Source: an uncultured Halomonas sp. (GTDB lineage: Bacteria; Pseudomonadota; Gammaproteobacteria; Pseudomonadales; Halomonadaceae). Taken from it: a DNA stretch of 64,000 nucleotides. The stretch spans positions 186,001-250,000 of the forward strand of contig NZ_CAMPKE010000002.1 of the NCBI RefSeq assembly GCF_946887195.1. Direction: 5' to 3'. Positions within the stretch are counted from its first letter, which is position 1, and the number at the start of each line of letters is the position of its first letter. This document shows positions 42,374 through 52,083 of the stretch, piece by piece. A program made the translations under genes and the position numbers. The notes under the pieces were generated by a model. The model ran no database searches. It was not told the DNA's origin and saw only the letters and a list, made by a program, of their open reading frames with translations.

Positions 42374-43624
42374 TCAGTCGTCGAAATTGCTTTCGGAGTA
42401 GAGCGCGCGGATGCGCAGGGTATGCTCGACCTGCTTGAGCGCTTGTAGCGCCTGGGCGCCGTAGGCCTTGTCGACATCGATGACCACGTAGCCGACTTCC
42501 GTGTTGGTCTGCAGATACTGGCCCGAGATGTTGATGCCGTTCTCGGAGAGCACGCGGTTGATCTCGGAGAGCACGCCGGGCACGTTGTCGTGAATGTGCA
42601 GCAGGCGATGCTTGTCGGGGTGCGCCGGCAGCGCGACCTCGGGGAAGTTGACCGAGGTGATGGTGGTGCCGTTGTCGGAGTAGGTGATCAGCTTCTCGGA
42701 AACCTCGACGCCGATGTTCTCCTGGGCCTCCAGGGTCGAACCGCCGATGTGCGGGGTGAGGATCACGTTGTCGAGCCCACGCAGCGGCGAGACGAACTCC
42801 TCGGCATTGCCCTTGGGTTCGACCGGGAACACATCGATGGCAGCGCCCAGCAGCTTGCCGCTCTTGATCGCATCGGCGAGTTCCTCGATCACCACCACGC
42901 TGCCGCGCGAGGCGTTGATCAGGATGCTGCCCTGTTTCATCAGCGCGATCTGCTCCTTGCCGATCATCCAGCGCGTCGAGGGCAAATCCGGCACGTGCAG
43001 GCTGACCACGTCGGCGCGCGCCAGCAGTTCCTGCATACTCGCGACCTGACGGGCGTTGCCCATGCCCAGCTTGGTGACCACGTCGTAGTAGATCACATCC
43101 AGGCCCAGCGACTCGGCGAGCACCGAAAGCTGGGCGCCGATGTTGCCATAGCCGATGATGCCTAGCGTCTTGCCGCGCGCCTCATGCGCGCTCTTGGCCG
43201 ATTTCAGCCAACCACCCTGGTGGGCGCGGGTGCTCTTCTCGGGAATCCCACGCAGCAGCATGATGGTTTCGGCGAGCACCAGTTCGGCGACCGAGCGGGT
43301 GTTGGAGTACGGGGCATTGAATACCGGGATGCCGCGCTTGAGCGCCGCGGTCAGGTCGACCTGATTGGTGCCGATGCAGAAACAGCCCACCGCGGTGAGC
43401 TTCTCGGCGGCGGCAAATACGCGCGCATTGAGTTGGGTACGCGAGCGAATGCCGATGAAGTGAACGTCGCGAACCTTGTCGATCAGCGTCTCTTCGTCCA
43501 GCGAGGTTTGCAGATGCTCGATATTGGTGTAACCAGCGTTCAACAGGTTATCCACCGCGGATTGGTGGATGCCCTCGAGCAGCAGGATCTTTATCTTGCT
43601 CTTGTCCAGGGACGTCTTGGCCAT
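42374..43624 (-). CDS. serA: D-3-phosphoglycerate dehydrogenase
   Basis: A 416-residue enzyme for the first step of serine synthesis. The N-terminus MAKTSLDKSKIKILLLEGIH matches E. coli SerA; then IGIRSRTQLN, GCFCIGTNQVDL, GIIGYGNIGAQLS (NAD motif), SLHVPDLPSTRWMIG, INASRGSVV, and a C-terminal ACT domain (HIHDNVPGVLSEINRVLSENGINI) that binds serine as feedback inhibitor. ATG at 43624 with AAGGG upstream; the open frame runs further upstream through intergenic DNA without similarity. A terminator follows. Confidence 0.97.
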   Translation of the reverse strand: MAKTSLDKSKIKILLLEGIHQSAVDNLLNAGYTNIEHLQTSLDEETLIDKVRDVHFIGIRSRTQLNARVFAAAEKLTAVGCFCIGTNQVDLTAALKRGIPVFNAPYSNTRSVAELVLAETIMLLRGIPEKSTRAHQGGWLKSAKSAHEARGKTLGIIGYGNIGAQLSVLAESLGLDVIYYDVVTKLGMGNARQVASMQELLARADVVSLHVPDLPSTRWMIGKEQIALMKQGSILINASRGSVVVIEELADAIKSGKLLGAAIDVFPVEPKGNAEEFVSPLRGLDNVILTPHIGGSTLEAQENIGVEVSEKLITYSDNGTTITSVNFPEVALPAHPDKHRLLHIHDNVPGVLSEINRVLSENGINISGQYLQTNTEVGYVVIDVDKAYGAQALQALKQVEHTLRIRALYSESNFDD

Positions 43625-43966
43625 TGTCGAATCAACCCTTTCGGCGGCGGGTGCCGCTTTATGTATGATTTTTTTAGACCTGTCGGCATGGCATCTGCGT
43701 ATAGGTAGCGGTCCGGAGGCAGCATGGGGCGGGGACCACGCGATCGGCTGGAGCGCGCCAACAGGGGCCATATCGTAGCACAGCCGGTCTGGCGCTGGAT
43801 GAAAAAGCCGCGACTTGTGCATGAGCGAAATGCACCTGAATCTGGCCCTGTCGCCCCTATCGGGCCAGTCCATGGGCAGACGCACCCCGGGGCGGTGCGT
43901 GTATACTGTGCCGCCTAACCCTGACAGGCGCGGGCCACCGGTCCGCTTCGATGAGCGAGACGCGTC
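43625..43966. other. Divergent intergenic region of serA and xseB
   Basis: 342 bases without a convincing gene. The only signal I would name is TATACT at 43902-43907, a good -10 box about 60 bases before the xseB ATG; no clear -35 precedes it. Control elements of serA are not obvious. Confidence 0.4.
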
Positions 43967-44254
43967 ATGGCAGACAAGGACATGGCAGGAAAGGACCCAG
44001 CTGCGCCGGAGGATTTCGCCGCCGCGCTGGATCGGCTCGAGGCGCTGGTCGGCCAGCTGGAATCCGGCGAGCTGTCGCTGGAGCAGTCGCTGACCGCCTT
44101 TGAACAGGGCGTGCGTCTGACTCGCGATGCCCAGCGGCGCCTCGACGAAGCCGAACTCAAGGTGCGTGCGCTGGTCGAACAGCCCGACGGTACCCTCGCC
44201 GAGGTCGCCTTCGATACGCCCACCCGGCCGGCGGAGACCGACGATGATATCTGA
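43967..44254 (+). CDS. xseB: Exodeoxyribonuclease VII small subunit
   Basis: A 95-residue coiled-coil protein with the XseB pattern: [27 protein letters not shown] followed by [25 protein letters not shown]. Longer than E. coli XseB (80) through a polar N-terminal tail and an acidic C-terminal tail. It partners XseA (not in this window). It overlaps ispA by 11 bases, and the order xseB-ispA-dxs is the common gammaproteobacterial one. Confidence 0.95.
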   Translation: MADKDMAGKDPAAPEDFAAALDRLEALVGQLESGELSLEQSLTAFEQGVRLTRDAQRRLDEAELKVRALVEQPDGTLAEVAFDTPTRPAETDDDI

Positions 44255-45134
44255 ACGAATCGCGCTGCCGGTGCGCTTGAGTGCCGACCGAGCCAGGGTC
44301 AATGCGGAACTCGAAGCGCTGTTCGATCATCGCGAGATACCCGCCGAGCGGCTCGAAGCGGCAATGCGTCACGGCGTGCTGGGCAATGGCAAGCGGCTGC
44401 GGCCTGTACTGGTCTATGCCGCCGGTCGCGCGCTGGGCGCCAGCGATGACGATCTCGATGTCGCGGCGATGGCGGTGGAGCTGATCCACGCCTACTCGCT
44501 GGTGCACGACGATCTGCCGGCCATGGATGACGACGACCTGCGGCGTGGCCAGCCGACCGTGCATCGCGCCTTCGATGAGGCCACGGCGATTCTCGCCGGC
44601 GATGCCCTGCAGACGCTGGCATTTGAACTGCTCGCCGATGCCCGACCCGAGCGACTGGCGGCGATGATCCGCACCCTGGCGCAGGCTGCCGGTCGCGATG
44701 GCATGGCCGCCGGTCAGGCGCTGGATCTCGGCTCGGTGGGCGGGCAACCGGATGTCGAGGCGCTGGCCAACGTGCATCGCTACAAGACCGGCGCCTTGAT
44801 TCGTGCAGCGGTGCGCCTGGGCGCGCTGGTGGCGGTGGACGAAGACGATCCCCGCGTGGCGGCGCTCGATGCCTACGGCGCGGCGATCGGCCTGGCCTTT
44901 CAGATTCATGACGACGTTCTCGACGTCACCGGCGACACGCACACGCTGGGCAAGACCTCCGGCGCCGACGCCGCGCGCGACAAGCCGACCTACCCGACCC
45001 TGCTCGGCCTCGATGTTGCCCGCGCCAAGGCCAATGAACTGCTTGACGAGGCGCTGGCCGCGCTGGCGCCGCTGGGCGAAGCCGGCACGCCGCTGGCCGA
45101 ATTGGCCAAATACATGATCGAGCGTAATTATTGA
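44244..45134 (+). CDS. ispA: (2E,6E)-farnesyl diphosphate synthase
   Basis: A 296-residue trans-prenyltransferase. First Asp-rich motif [15 protein letters not shown] and second [13 protein letters not shown], plus [15 protein letters not shown] near the start and [17 protein letters not shown] near the end, as in bacterial farnesyl diphosphate synthases. ATG at 44244 lies inside xseB with an 11-base overlap; the longer open frame upstream is xseB in another frame. The dxs gene follows after 28 bases. Confidence 0.96.
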   Translation: MISERIALPVRLSADRARVNAELEALFDHREIPAERLEAAMRHGVLGNGKRLRPVLVYAAGRALGASDDDLDVAAMAVELIHAYSLVHDDLPAMDDDDLRRGQPTVHRAFDEATAILAGDALQTLAFELLADARPERLAAMIRTLAQAAGRDGMAAGQALDLGSVGGQPDVEALANVHRYKTGALIRAAVRLGALVAVDEDDPRVAALDAYGAAIGLAFQIHDDVLDVTGDTHTLGKTSGADAARDKPTYPTLLGLDVARAKANELLDEALAALAPLGEAGTPLAELAKYMIERNY

Positions 45135-45162
45135 GGCGCTTCACCTGACAGAAGATGAGCCC

Positions 45163-47136
45163 ATGAAGTTGTTCGACGAGATTCCCGTCGAGCGTCCGGC
45201 CACGCCGCTGCTCGACACCATCGATACGCCCGCCGCGCTGCGCGCCATGAATACCGCGCAGTTGCGTGAGCTGGCCGATGAGTTACGCGCCTATCTGCTC
45301 TACAGCGTCGGCTGTAGCGGCGGGCACTTCGGTGCCGGGCTGGGTGTGGTCGAGCTGACCGTGGCCCTGCATCACGCCCTCGATACACCCTTCGATAGGC
45401 TGGTCTGGGACGTCGGCCATCAGGCCTACCCGCACAAGATATTGACGGGGCGCCGCGAGGCGATGACTTCGATTCGCCAGCACGGCGGCCTGGCGGCGTT
45501 TCCCAAGCGCGGTGAATCGGAGTACGACACCTTCGGCGTCGGCCACTCCAGCACCTCGATCAGCGCTGCGCTGGGCATGGCGCTGGCCGCGCGTGCGCGT
45601 AACGAGAAGCGCCGGGTCTGCGCGGTGATCGGCGATGGCGCGCTGAGCGCCGGTATGGCCTTCGAAGCGCTGGCCCACGCCGGCCATGTCGATGCCAATC
45701 TGCTGGTGATTCTCAACGACAACGAGATGTCGATCTCCGAGAATGTCGGCGGCATGGCCAGCTACCTGGCGCGAGTACTCGCCAGCAAGACCTACACCAC
45801 CGTGCGCGAGGGCGGCAAGCGGGTGCTTTCGCGGCTGCCCGGGGCGCTCGAGCTGGCGCGGCGCACCGAGGAGCACATGAAGGGCATGGTCAGCCCGGCG
45901 ACGCTGTTCGAGGAGATGGGCTTCAATTACATCGGCCCGATCGACGGCCACGACCTGCCGGGGCTCACGCAGACACTGCGCAACATGCGCGATCTGGATG
46001 GCCCGCAGTTTCTGCATATCAAGACCTGCAAGGGCAAGGGCTTCCGCCCCGCCGAAGCCGACCCGATCGGCTATCACGCCATCACCAAGCTGGAGAAGAC
46101 TCCCGAGCCGGCGCCGAAGGTGGAGCCCCAGGCGCCCGCCGATCAGCCGTCGGTTATCCCAAAAGTCAAACCACGCAAGTATTGCAACGTATTCGGCGAC
46201 TGGCTGTGCGACATGGCCGCCGCCGACGAGCGTCTGATCGGCATCACGCCGGCGATGCGCGAGGGTTCGGATTTGATCCGCTTCTCAAAAGAGTACCCCG
46301 AGCGCTATTTCGATGTGGCCATCGCTGAGCAGCACGCGGTCACGCTGGCCGCCGGCATGGCCTGCGAGGGCATGAAGCCGGTGGTGGCGATCTATTCGAC
46401 GTTCCTGCAACGCGGCTACGACCAATTGATTCATGATGTCGCCGTGCAGCAACTCGACGTGACCTTCGCCATCGACCGTGCCGGCCTGGTCGGCGAGGAT
46501 GGCCCCACCCACCACGGCGCGCTGGATCTTTCCTACCTGCGCTGTGTGCCGGGACTGGTGATTCTGGCCCCGGCCGACGAGGCAGAATGCCGCGCCATGC
46601 TCAGTGCGGCCTATTATCATGCGGGTCCGGCGGCGGTACGCTACCCACGCGGAACCGGGCCGGGCACTCTGATTCCGGCGCACCTCGATGGCCTGGAAAT
46701 CGGTCTTGCCGAGACACGCCGCGAAGGCAGGGACATCGCCCTGCTGGCCTTCGGCAGCCTCAATACACCGGCCGCCGAGGTTGCCGAGCGATTGGACGCC
46801 AGCCACCTCAACATGCGTTCGGTCAAGCCACTGGATCGTCAGGCGACTCTCGATGCGGCACGCAGCCATGATCTGCTGGTGACGCTGGAAGAGAACGTCA
46901 TCGCCGGCGGCGCCGGCAGTGCCGTCGTTGAGCTGCTGGCGGCCGAGGGCATCCAGGTGGCGGTCCTCAACCTGGGTATCCCGGATGCCTTCGTCGAACA
47001 CGGCAAACCGGCGGAATTGCTCGAGGAGTGCGGGCTCGATGCGCAAGGAATCGAGGCATCGATTCATCGGCGTCTTGAGGCAAAATCGCCCAATGACGCG
47101 GATTCCTGTGGCAGTGACTTGAATTCCCATGAATAG
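45163..47136 (+). CDS. dxs: 1-deoxy-D-xylulose-5-phosphate synthase
   Basis: A 657-residue thiamine-diphosphate enzyme that starts the MEP isoprenoid pathway. It has [44 protein letters not shown], the TPP motif [16 protein letters not shown], and the transketolase region [16 protein letters not shown] and [16 protein letters not shown] Pro-rich linker ([20 protein letters not shown]) and a short C-terminal tail make it slightly longer than E. coli Dxs (620). Supplies precursors for ispA in the same operon. Confidence 0.97.
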   Translation: MKLFDEIPVERPATPLLDTIDTPAALRAMNTAQLRELADELRAYLLYSVGCSGGHFGAGLGVVELTVALHHALDTPFDRLVWDVGHQAYPHKILTGRREAMTSIRQHGGLAAFPKRGESEYDTFGVGHSSTSISAALGMALAARARNEKRRVCAVIGDGALSAGMAFEALAHAGHVDANLLVILNDNEMSISENVGGMASYLARVLASKTYTTVREGGKRVLSRLPGALELARRTEEHMKGMVSPATLFEEMGFNYIGPIDGHDLPGLTQTLRNMRDLDGPQFLHIKTCKGKGFRPAEADPIGYHAITKLEKTPEPAPKVEPQAPADQPSVIPKVKPRKYCNVFGDWLCDMAAADERLIGITPAMREGSDLIRFSKEYPERYFDVAIAEQHAVTLAAGMACEGMKPVVAIYSTFLQRGYDQLIHDVAVQQLDVTFAIDRAGLVGEDGPTHHGALDLSYLRCVPGLVILAPADEAECRAMLSAAYYHAGPAAVRYPRGTGPGTLIPAHLDGLEIGLAETRREGRDIALLAFGSLNTPAAEVAERLDASHLNMRSVKPLDRQATLDAARSHDLLVTLEENVIAGGAGSAVVELLAAEGIQVAVLNLGIPDAFVEHGKPAELLEECGLDAQGIEASIHRRLEAKSPNDADSCGSDLNSHE

Positions 47137-47169
47137 TGCCGCGAGCGGCCATATCGAAACGAGAGAACC

Positions 47170-47943
47170 ATGCTGATAGCCATCGTGATCGACGGCGTGC
47201 TGGGTTATTTGATAGGCGACCTGCTGGGTATGCTGATAGGGGCGGCATTTGCCTATTGGCTCGCCAAGCGGCTGCTGCGTGCCAGCGTACTGGGCAGGTT
47301 GGCCCAGGTGCAGACGCAGTTTCTGGACTCCACCTTTGCGGTCATGGGCTGCGTGTGCAAGGCCGATGGTCAGGTGACACAGGACGAACTGGACGTTTCC
47401 AAAAGGCTGTGGGAACGCCTGCGACTGAATGATGAGCAGCGCGAGCGGGCCAAAGCGGCATTTATCCGCGGCAAGTCGCCGGATTTCGATCTTGAAGGAG
47501 AGCTGGCGACGGTTCGTCGCATCACCCGTGGTCAGCGCGCTTTGTTGCAGGTGTTTCTGCAGGTGCAGCTTTCGGCGATTGCCGCCGATGGAAAATTGCA
47601 CCCCGCCGAGCATGACATGTTGCTGCAGGTGGCGCGCGGCCTGGGCTGCTCCGAGGCCGAAGTCCAGCAGATCGAGGCCCTGCTGCGAGGCGGTGCACAG
47701 GCGACGGGAGCCTCTTCCGGCCAATCGCTGGAGGATGCCTATCGGGTGTTGGGTATCGAGCGCGATGCCAGCGATACGGAAATCAAGCGAGCCTACCGGC
47801 GCCTGATGAGCCAGAACCACCCCGACAAGCTGGCCGGCAAGGGCTTGCCCGAAAGCATGCGCGAGATGGCCAAGGAGCGTACCAGCGAGATCAGTAGCGC
47901 CTACGAACTGATCAAGAAAACGCGCGAGCGGCGCGCCGTCTAG
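47170..47943 (+). CDS. djlA: Membrane-anchored DnaJ-type co-chaperone DjlA
   Basis: A 257-residue protein with an N-terminal membrane segment carrying Gly/Ala/Leu-rich repeats (DGVLGYLIGDLLGMLIGAAFAYWLA), a TerB-type domain in the middle (VMGCVCKADGQVTQDELDVS; IAADGKLHPAEHDMLLQVA) and a C-terminal J domain (EDAYRVLGIERDASDTEIKRAYRRLMSQNHPDKL) with the HPD tripeptide. This is DjlA, which stimulates DnaK at the membrane. GAGA precedes the ATG. Confidence 0.94.
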   Translation: MLIAIVIDGVLGYLIGDLLGMLIGAAFAYWLAKRLLRASVLGRLAQVQTQFLDSTFAVMGCVCKADGQVTQDELDVSKRLWERLRLNDEQRERAKAAFIRGKSPDFDLEGELATVRRITRGQRALLQVFLQVQLSAIAADGKLHPAEHDMLLQVARGLGCSEAEVQQIEALLRGGAQATGASSGQSLEDAYRVLGIERDASDTEIKRAYRRLMSQNHPDKLAGKGLPESMREMAKERTSEISSAYELIKKTRERRAV

Positions 47944-47987
47944 GCGCGTCTTCGATAAACGGACTATATCGGCAGGCAAGGATGAAA

Positions 47988-48017
47988 TTATTAGCAAGTT
48001 AATTACGTTGCTAATAA
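47988..48017. promoter_or_regulatory. 10-base perfect inverted repeat upstream of the small exported protein
   Basis: TTATTAGCAA (47988-47997) and TTGCTAATAA (48008-48017) are exact reverse complements with a 10-base spacer, so half-site centres lie 20 bases (two helical turns) apart. The block is AT-rich in a GC-rich genome and lies 44 bases before the ATG at 48061. This is the layout of a dimeric regulator operator; no cognate regulator is known. Confidence 0.45.
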
Positions 48018-48060
48018 AATGCTCGGCATCACTCACCAGACACCGATGGAGGTGCCGAGC

Positions 48061-48351
48061 ATGAAACGCCAGACTACCGTTGCCGCTATTATACTGGCTT
48101 CGCTGCCGATCGCCGCTCAGGCCAGTTTTGCCACTGAACAGGCTAAGCAGGTTATTAGCGAGCCGCTAGCACAAGGCGCGCCAAACGTGGCGCAAGTCGA
48201 CGACATCGAGGCCCGCGATTACCGCTTCGCCGGCTCGAGTGCGGCATTGGCCGAGACCCAGCGCAATATCATCGCCCTCAGCGATCAGCGCACCGACTTC
48301 CCCGCCGATAACCAGGACGAGGCGCAGATCGGTCACGATGCCGATTGGTAA
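48061..48351 (+). CDS. Small exported protein of unknown function
   Basis: I do not recognise this 96-residue protein. It has a signal peptide (MKRQTTVAAIILASLPIAAQASFA) and a short mature chain rich in Gln, Ala and Asp, with no transmembrane segment or known domain. ATG at 48061 follows GGAGG; an ORF from 48019 would add 14 residues. An operator-like inverted repeat lies in front and an intrinsic terminator behind, so it is a self-contained single-gene unit. Confidence 0.75.
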   Translation: MKRQTTVAAIILASLPIAAQASFATEQAKQVISEPLAQGAPNVAQVDDIEARDYRFAGSSAALAETQRNIIALSDQRTDFPADNQDEAQIGHDADW

Positions 48352-48383
48352 TTGCTGGTCACTGTTTAGAATCACGATAGTTG

Positions 48384-48407
48384 GCCCCACTGGTTGGGGC
48401 TTTTTTT
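48384..48407 (+). terminator. Rho-independent terminator after the small exported protein
   Basis: GCCCCA-CTGGT-TGGGGC followed by seven T (48401-48407), 33 bases after the stop codon. Confidence 0.9.
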
Positions 48408-48494
48408 ATGTTGGCGGGATCGTGACATTCACGATGGGACTCGCCGTGCCGGGCCGGCTACACTGCATGAATTATTTCACGCCCGGAGCCCGCG

Positions 48495-49148
48495 ATGATC
48501 ACGCTGTATTCCTACCCCAATACCCGCTCGCTGCGAGCCGCCTGGACGCTCGAGGAACTCGAGCTCGACTACACCTGCCAACATGTCGATCTGCGCGAAG
48601 GCGCCAATTTGAGCGCCGAGCATCTGGCGCGCCATCCCGACGGTAAGCTGCCGGCGCTCAGTGATGGTGAACTGGTGCTGTTCGAGTCGGCGGCGATCTG
48701 CCGCTACCTGGCCGAACGCTATGCCGAGGGCCGCTTGCTGCCGAGCGATGCGGCAAACCGCGTGCGGCTCGATCAGTGGCTGTTCTTCATCATCGGCGAG
48801 CTGGAGCAGCCGCTATGGACGCAAGCCAAGCATAAGTTCGCCCTGCCTCAGGAGCGTCGCGTGCCGGCGGTACTACCCACTGCGGCCTGGGAATTTCAGC
48901 GCGCGCTTGCGGCTTTGCAGCGCGGCTTCGATGGTCAGGATTGGCTGCTCGGCAGCGATTTCACGGTGGCGGATATCCTGCTTGGCCATACCCTGAATTG
49001 GGCGCAGGCGTTCAAGCAGCCGTTGCCAGCGGCACTGGAAGCCTATCGCCAGCGCTGTAACGAGCGCCCGGCGATGGTTCGGGCGAGAGCGCGCGAGCAG
49101 GCGGCGGCGGACACCGCTACCGGCACCCCCGCAACACCTCAGGCCTGA
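48495..49148 (+). CDS. Glutathione S-transferase family protein
   Basis: A 217-residue GST: N-terminal thioredoxin fold (MITLYSYPNTRSLRAAWTLEEL with the active-site-type Ser/Asn region; HPDGKLPALSDGELVLFESAAICRYLAERY with the glutathione-contacting Glu-Ser) and C-terminal helical domain (LLGSDFTVADILLGHTLNWA). GGAG precedes the ATG. It ends with a Thr/Ala-rich tail, and its last 10 bases overlap the end of the convergent trhA gene. Confidence 0.93.
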   Translation: MITLYSYPNTRSLRAAWTLEELELDYTCQHVDLREGANLSAEHLARHPDGKLPALSDGELVLFESAAICRYLAERYAEGRLLPSDAANRVRLDQWLFFIIGELEQPLWTQAKHKFALPQERRVPAVLPTAAWEFQRALAALQRGFDGQDWLLGSDFTVADILLGHTLNWAQAFKQPLPAALEAYRQRCNERPAMVRARAREQAAADTATGTPATPQA

Positions 49149-49846
49149 AAGGGCAGCACCGCGGTGTATACGGCGAAATAGTGGCAAACGCTGCCGCCGA
49201 GCACGAACAGATGCCAGATGGCGTGATGGTAGGGAATCGCACGGATCGCGTAGAACAGCACGCCGACCGTATAGGTGATGCCGCCGGCGACCAGCAGCGC
49301 AATGCTGGTATTCGAAAGGTGCGCGCCCATTTCGCTGGCGGCGATCACGATCAGCCAGCCCATGGTCAAGTAGACCGTTACACGCAGCACACCGAAGCGA
49401 TGCGGCCAGATCAGCTTCAGGGCGATGCCGCCGAGCGCTAGCCCCCAGATCACCGCGAACAGCGCCCAGCCTAACGGCCCACGCAGGTTGACGAGGAGAA
49501 AGGGCGTATACGTGCCGGCGATCAATCCATAAATGGCGCAGTGATCGAGCACCTTGAAGGCGCGTTTGAGGCGTGGATGGCGGGCGCCATGGTAAAGCAT
49601 CGAGGCGGTGTACAGCAGCACCAGGCTGGTGCCGTACAAGCTCACGCCGACGATCTTCCAGGGGTCGACATCGGCGGCCAGGCTGGCCAGAACGATCAAT
49701 ACCGTCATGCCGGCCAGACTGAGAGCCGCGCCGATACCATGGCTGATGCTGTGCAGCCACTCTTCGAGGCGCGTGTAATCGAGTTCGGCGATGGGCTTGG
49801 GGGTGAACGACGTTTTCGGTGCGGCTCTGCTCTCGGGCTCGGGCAT
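49139..49846 (-). CDS. trhA: TrhA/hemolysin III family membrane protein (PAQR-type)
   Basis: A 235-residue seven-helix membrane protein of the hemolysin III/YqfA/PAQR family. The conserved residues are the opening LEEWLHSISHGIG, LYHGARHPRLKRAFKVLDHCAIYGLIAGTYTPF (split), and YHHAIWHLFVLGGSVCHYFAV near the C-terminus, whose His residues bind zinc in PAQR proteins. Bacterial members are linked to membrane fluidity homeostasis. ATG at 49846 follows GGAGGG; the ORF could start 16 codons earlier. The stop is inside the 3' end of the GST gene on the other strand. Confidence 0.92.
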   Translation of the reverse strand: MPEPESRAAPKTSFTPKPIAELDYTRLEEWLHSISHGIGAALSLAGMTVLIVLASLAADVDPWKIVGVSLYGTSLVLLYTASMLYHGARHPRLKRAFKVLDHCAIYGLIAGTYTPFLLVNLRGPLGWALFAVIWGLALGGIALKLIWPHRFGVLRVTVYLTMGWLIVIAASEMGAHLSNTSIALLVAGGITYTVGVLFYAIRAIPYHHAIWHLFVLGGSVCHYFAVYTAVLPFQA

Positions 49847-49940
49847 CGGTAGCCCTCCACGCGTGCGACAAAACGGTTTTCCTATTGACGCCAAAAGCGC
49901 TCGAGAGGTTCACCGCGCCGACGCGACCGATTCCAAGAGC

Positions 49941-50576
49941 CTAAGAGCGACGTTCGATATCCACATCGCTGGCATGCGTGAAATCGTCCAGTGCCATCAT
50001 ATGGCCGAGCTTGCCGGCCTTGGTCGACAGATAGTGCTCATTGTGCGGATTGAGCCCGGTGGTCAGCGCCAGACGCTCGGCGATGGCCACGCCGTCACGG
50101 GTCAAGGCCTCGACCTTACGAGGGTTGTTGGTCATCAGTTTGAGCGACGCGACGCCCAAATGCCCGAGCATCGGCACGCACAGGTCGTAACGCCGCAGGT
50201 CGGCAGCGAAGCCCAGGCGCTCGTTGGCCTCGACGGTATCGAACCCATCGTCCTGCAAATGATAAGCGCGGATCTTGTTGAGCAGGCCGATGCCACGCCC
50301 CTCCTGGCGTAGATAAAGCAGCACGCCGCGGCCCTCGTCGGCGATGCGCTTGAGCGCTTCCTGGAGCTGGTAGCCGCAGTCGCAGCGCATCGAGAACAGC
50401 GCATCGCCGGTCAGGCATTCCGAATGCACGCGGCCCAGTACCGGCTCGGGGGTCGTCACGTCGCCGAGCGTCAGGGCGATGTGGTCCTTGCCGGTGGCGT
50501 CGTCCTCGAAGCCATGCATGGTGAAGGTGGCCCACGGCGTGGGCAGCTTGGAAGCGGCGATGAAGCGGATCGTCAC
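49941..50576 (-). CDS. ribA: GTP cyclohydrolase II
   Basis: A 211-residue enzyme opening GTP for riboflavin synthesis. The zinc cysteines are in [21 protein letters not shown], followed by [32 protein letters not shown], all diagnostic of RibA. The start is GTG at 50576 ([11 protein letters not shown] begins soon after, matching E. coli), with GAGG 7 bases upstream; the ATG at 50633 would add 19 unsupported residues. No ribB partner domain is fused. Confidence 0.95.
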   Translation of the reverse strand: MTIRFIAASKLPTPWATFTMHGFEDDATGKDHIALTLGDVTTPEPVLGRVHSECLTGDALFSMRCDCGYQLQEALKRIADEGRGVLLYLRQEGRGIGLLNKIRAYHLQDDGFDTVEANERLGFAADLRRYDLCVPMLGHLGVASLKLMTNNPRKVEALTRDGVAIAERLALTTGLNPHNEHYLSTKAGKLGHMMALDDFTHASDVDIERRS

Positions 50577-50603
50577 GATGAACCTCGAGCTTCGATGAGG
50601 CCT

Positions 50604-50742
50604 AGACTCTGTCTGAAAACTGTCTGCGCTCAACCATACGGCGTTAAAAATCGGCTCAAAATACTCATTTACTTCAGTAAACTCCGTCTTTTCGCCGATT
50701 TTTGCCTTGTCTGATTATCGCTCGTCAACTTTCGGAAAGAGT
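50604..50742. repeat. R1 inverted-repeat element, copy 4
   Basis: Terminal inverted repeat GACTCTGTCTGAAAACTGTC / (reversed) GACTCTTTCCGAAAGTTGAC, inner pair GTTAAAAATCGG / CGCCGATTTTTGCC, and the middle pair CTCATTTACT / AGTAAACTC. It is in the divergent interval between ribA (minus) and hemE (plus), and a -10 box for hemE lies 52 bases beyond its end. Confidence 0.85.
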
Positions 50743-50793
50743 CCGGACCCAGAGAAAAGAGTCGCATTATAACAGGCGGGCGATGCCATCCGT

Positions 50794-50799
50794 TACAAT
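50794..50799 (+). promoter_or_regulatory. hemE: Candidate -10 box of hemE
   Basis: TACAAT, 29 bases before the hemE ATG. A matching -35 is not clear in the A-rich stretch before it. Confidence 0.4.
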
Positions 50800-50828
50800 G
50801 GCGGTAAATTCGCCAAGTGACGAGCCCA

Positions 50829-51893
50829 ATGGAACTCGACAACGACCGCTTTCTCCGCGCCCTGGCCCGCCAGCCGGTGGATCGCACCCCGGTGTGGATG
50901 ATGCGCCAGGCGGGGCGCTACCTGCCGGAGTACCGCGAGGTGCGTGGCCTGGCCGGCAGCTTCATGAATTTGTGCCAGGATGCCGCGCGCGCCTGCGAAG
51001 TCACCCTGCAGCCGCTGGAGCGCTATCCGCTGGATGCCGCCATCCTGTTCTCCGATATCCTGACCATCCCAGACGCCATGGGGCTGGGGCTCTATTTCGA
51101 GACCGGCGAGGGCCCCAAGTTCCGAAAGCCGGTGCGCACGGCCGAGCAGGTCGCCGCGCTGAGCCTGCCCGACGCCGAGCGCGATCTCGGCTATGTAATG
51201 AACGCGGTGCGCACCATTCGTGGCGAGCTGAATGGCCGGGTGCCGCTGATCGGCTTTTCCGGCAGCCCCTGGACGCTGGCGACCTATATGGTCGAGGGTG
51301 CATCGAGCAAGGATTTCCGCCACGTCAAGGCAATGCTCTATGACGATCCTGAATCCCTGCACCGGCTGCTCGGCCTGCTGGCCCAGGCGGTGACCGACTA
51401 TCTCAACGCGCAGATTCGCGCCGGCGCCCAGGCGGTGCAGATCTTCGATACCTGGGGCGGGGTGCTGTCGACGCCGGCGTATCGCGAGTTCTCGCTGCGC
51501 TACATGGAGCGGATCATTGATGGGCTGATTCGCGAACATGAGGGGCGCCGGGTGCCGGTGATCCTGTTCACCAAGAACGGCGGGCAATGGCTCGAGGACA
51601 TCGCCGCCGCCGGCAGCGATGCCGTGGGTCTGGATTGGACCACGGAGCTTGCCGATGCCCGTGCGCGGGTCGGTCATCGCGTGGCGCTGCAGGGCAATCT
51701 CGACCCCAACGTGCTGTTCGCCAAGCCGGCGGCGATCCGCGCCGAGGTGGCGCGCGTGCTAGCCAGCTACGGCGCCGGGCCGGGGCATGTCTTCAACCTC
51801 GGTCACGGCATCAGCCAGTTCACCGACCCCGCGCATGTCACCGCCTTCATGGAGGCGCTGCATGAGTTGAGCCCGGCTTATCACCGAGGCTGA
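50829..51893 (+). CDS. hemE: Uroporphyrinogen decarboxylase
   Basis: A 354-residue haem-biosynthesis enzyme that decarboxylates uroporphyrinogen III to coproporphyrinogen III. Motifs: [79 protein letters not shown] and [10 protein letters not shown] near the end. ATG at 50829 (MELDNDRF) matches the E. coli start; a GTG four codons earlier is possible. Confidence 0.97.
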   Translation: MELDNDRFLRALARQPVDRTPVWMMRQAGRYLPEYREVRGLAGSFMNLCQDAARACEVTLQPLERYPLDAAILFSDILTIPDAMGLGLYFETGEGPKFRKPVRTAEQVAALSLPDAERDLGYVMNAVRTIRGELNGRVPLIGFSGSPWTLATYMVEGASSKDFRHVKAMLYDDPESLHRLLGLLAQAVTDYLNAQIRAGAQAVQIFDTWGGVLSTPAYREFSLRYMERIIDGLIREHEGRRVPVILFTKNGGQWLEDIAAAGSDAVGLDWTTELADARARVGHRVALQGNLDPNVLFAKPAAIRAEVARVLASYGAGPGHVFNLGHGISQFTDPAHVTAFMEALHELSPAYHRG

Positions 51894-52083
51894 TCGCCAA
51901 TGCGACGGTGCGATGAGTTTCCATAAATAACCCTAGGCTTCTTCCGGGCCATGGCCGGCGTGTGCTACCAGCTAGCGTTGAAGTAAGGTTTTTTACCGGC
52001 CTTAACGGGTGGGCAATGGTTTTTGCTACTGTCTGGTTACGTGCCACGAGCATGAAGACCATACCCAAACCTAGGGGATTTGT

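Noticed and set aside
46285..48036. A 583-codon minus-strand frame opposite dxs and djlA
   Set aside because: It spans two unrelated plus-strand genes and shows no recognisable domain.
49155..49180. GTATAC in the trhA gene, and others near 43900 and 56900
   Set aside because: They lack the TTGT..ACAA flanks, and one lies inside a coding region; treated as chance matches or -10 boxes and not as GntR operators.
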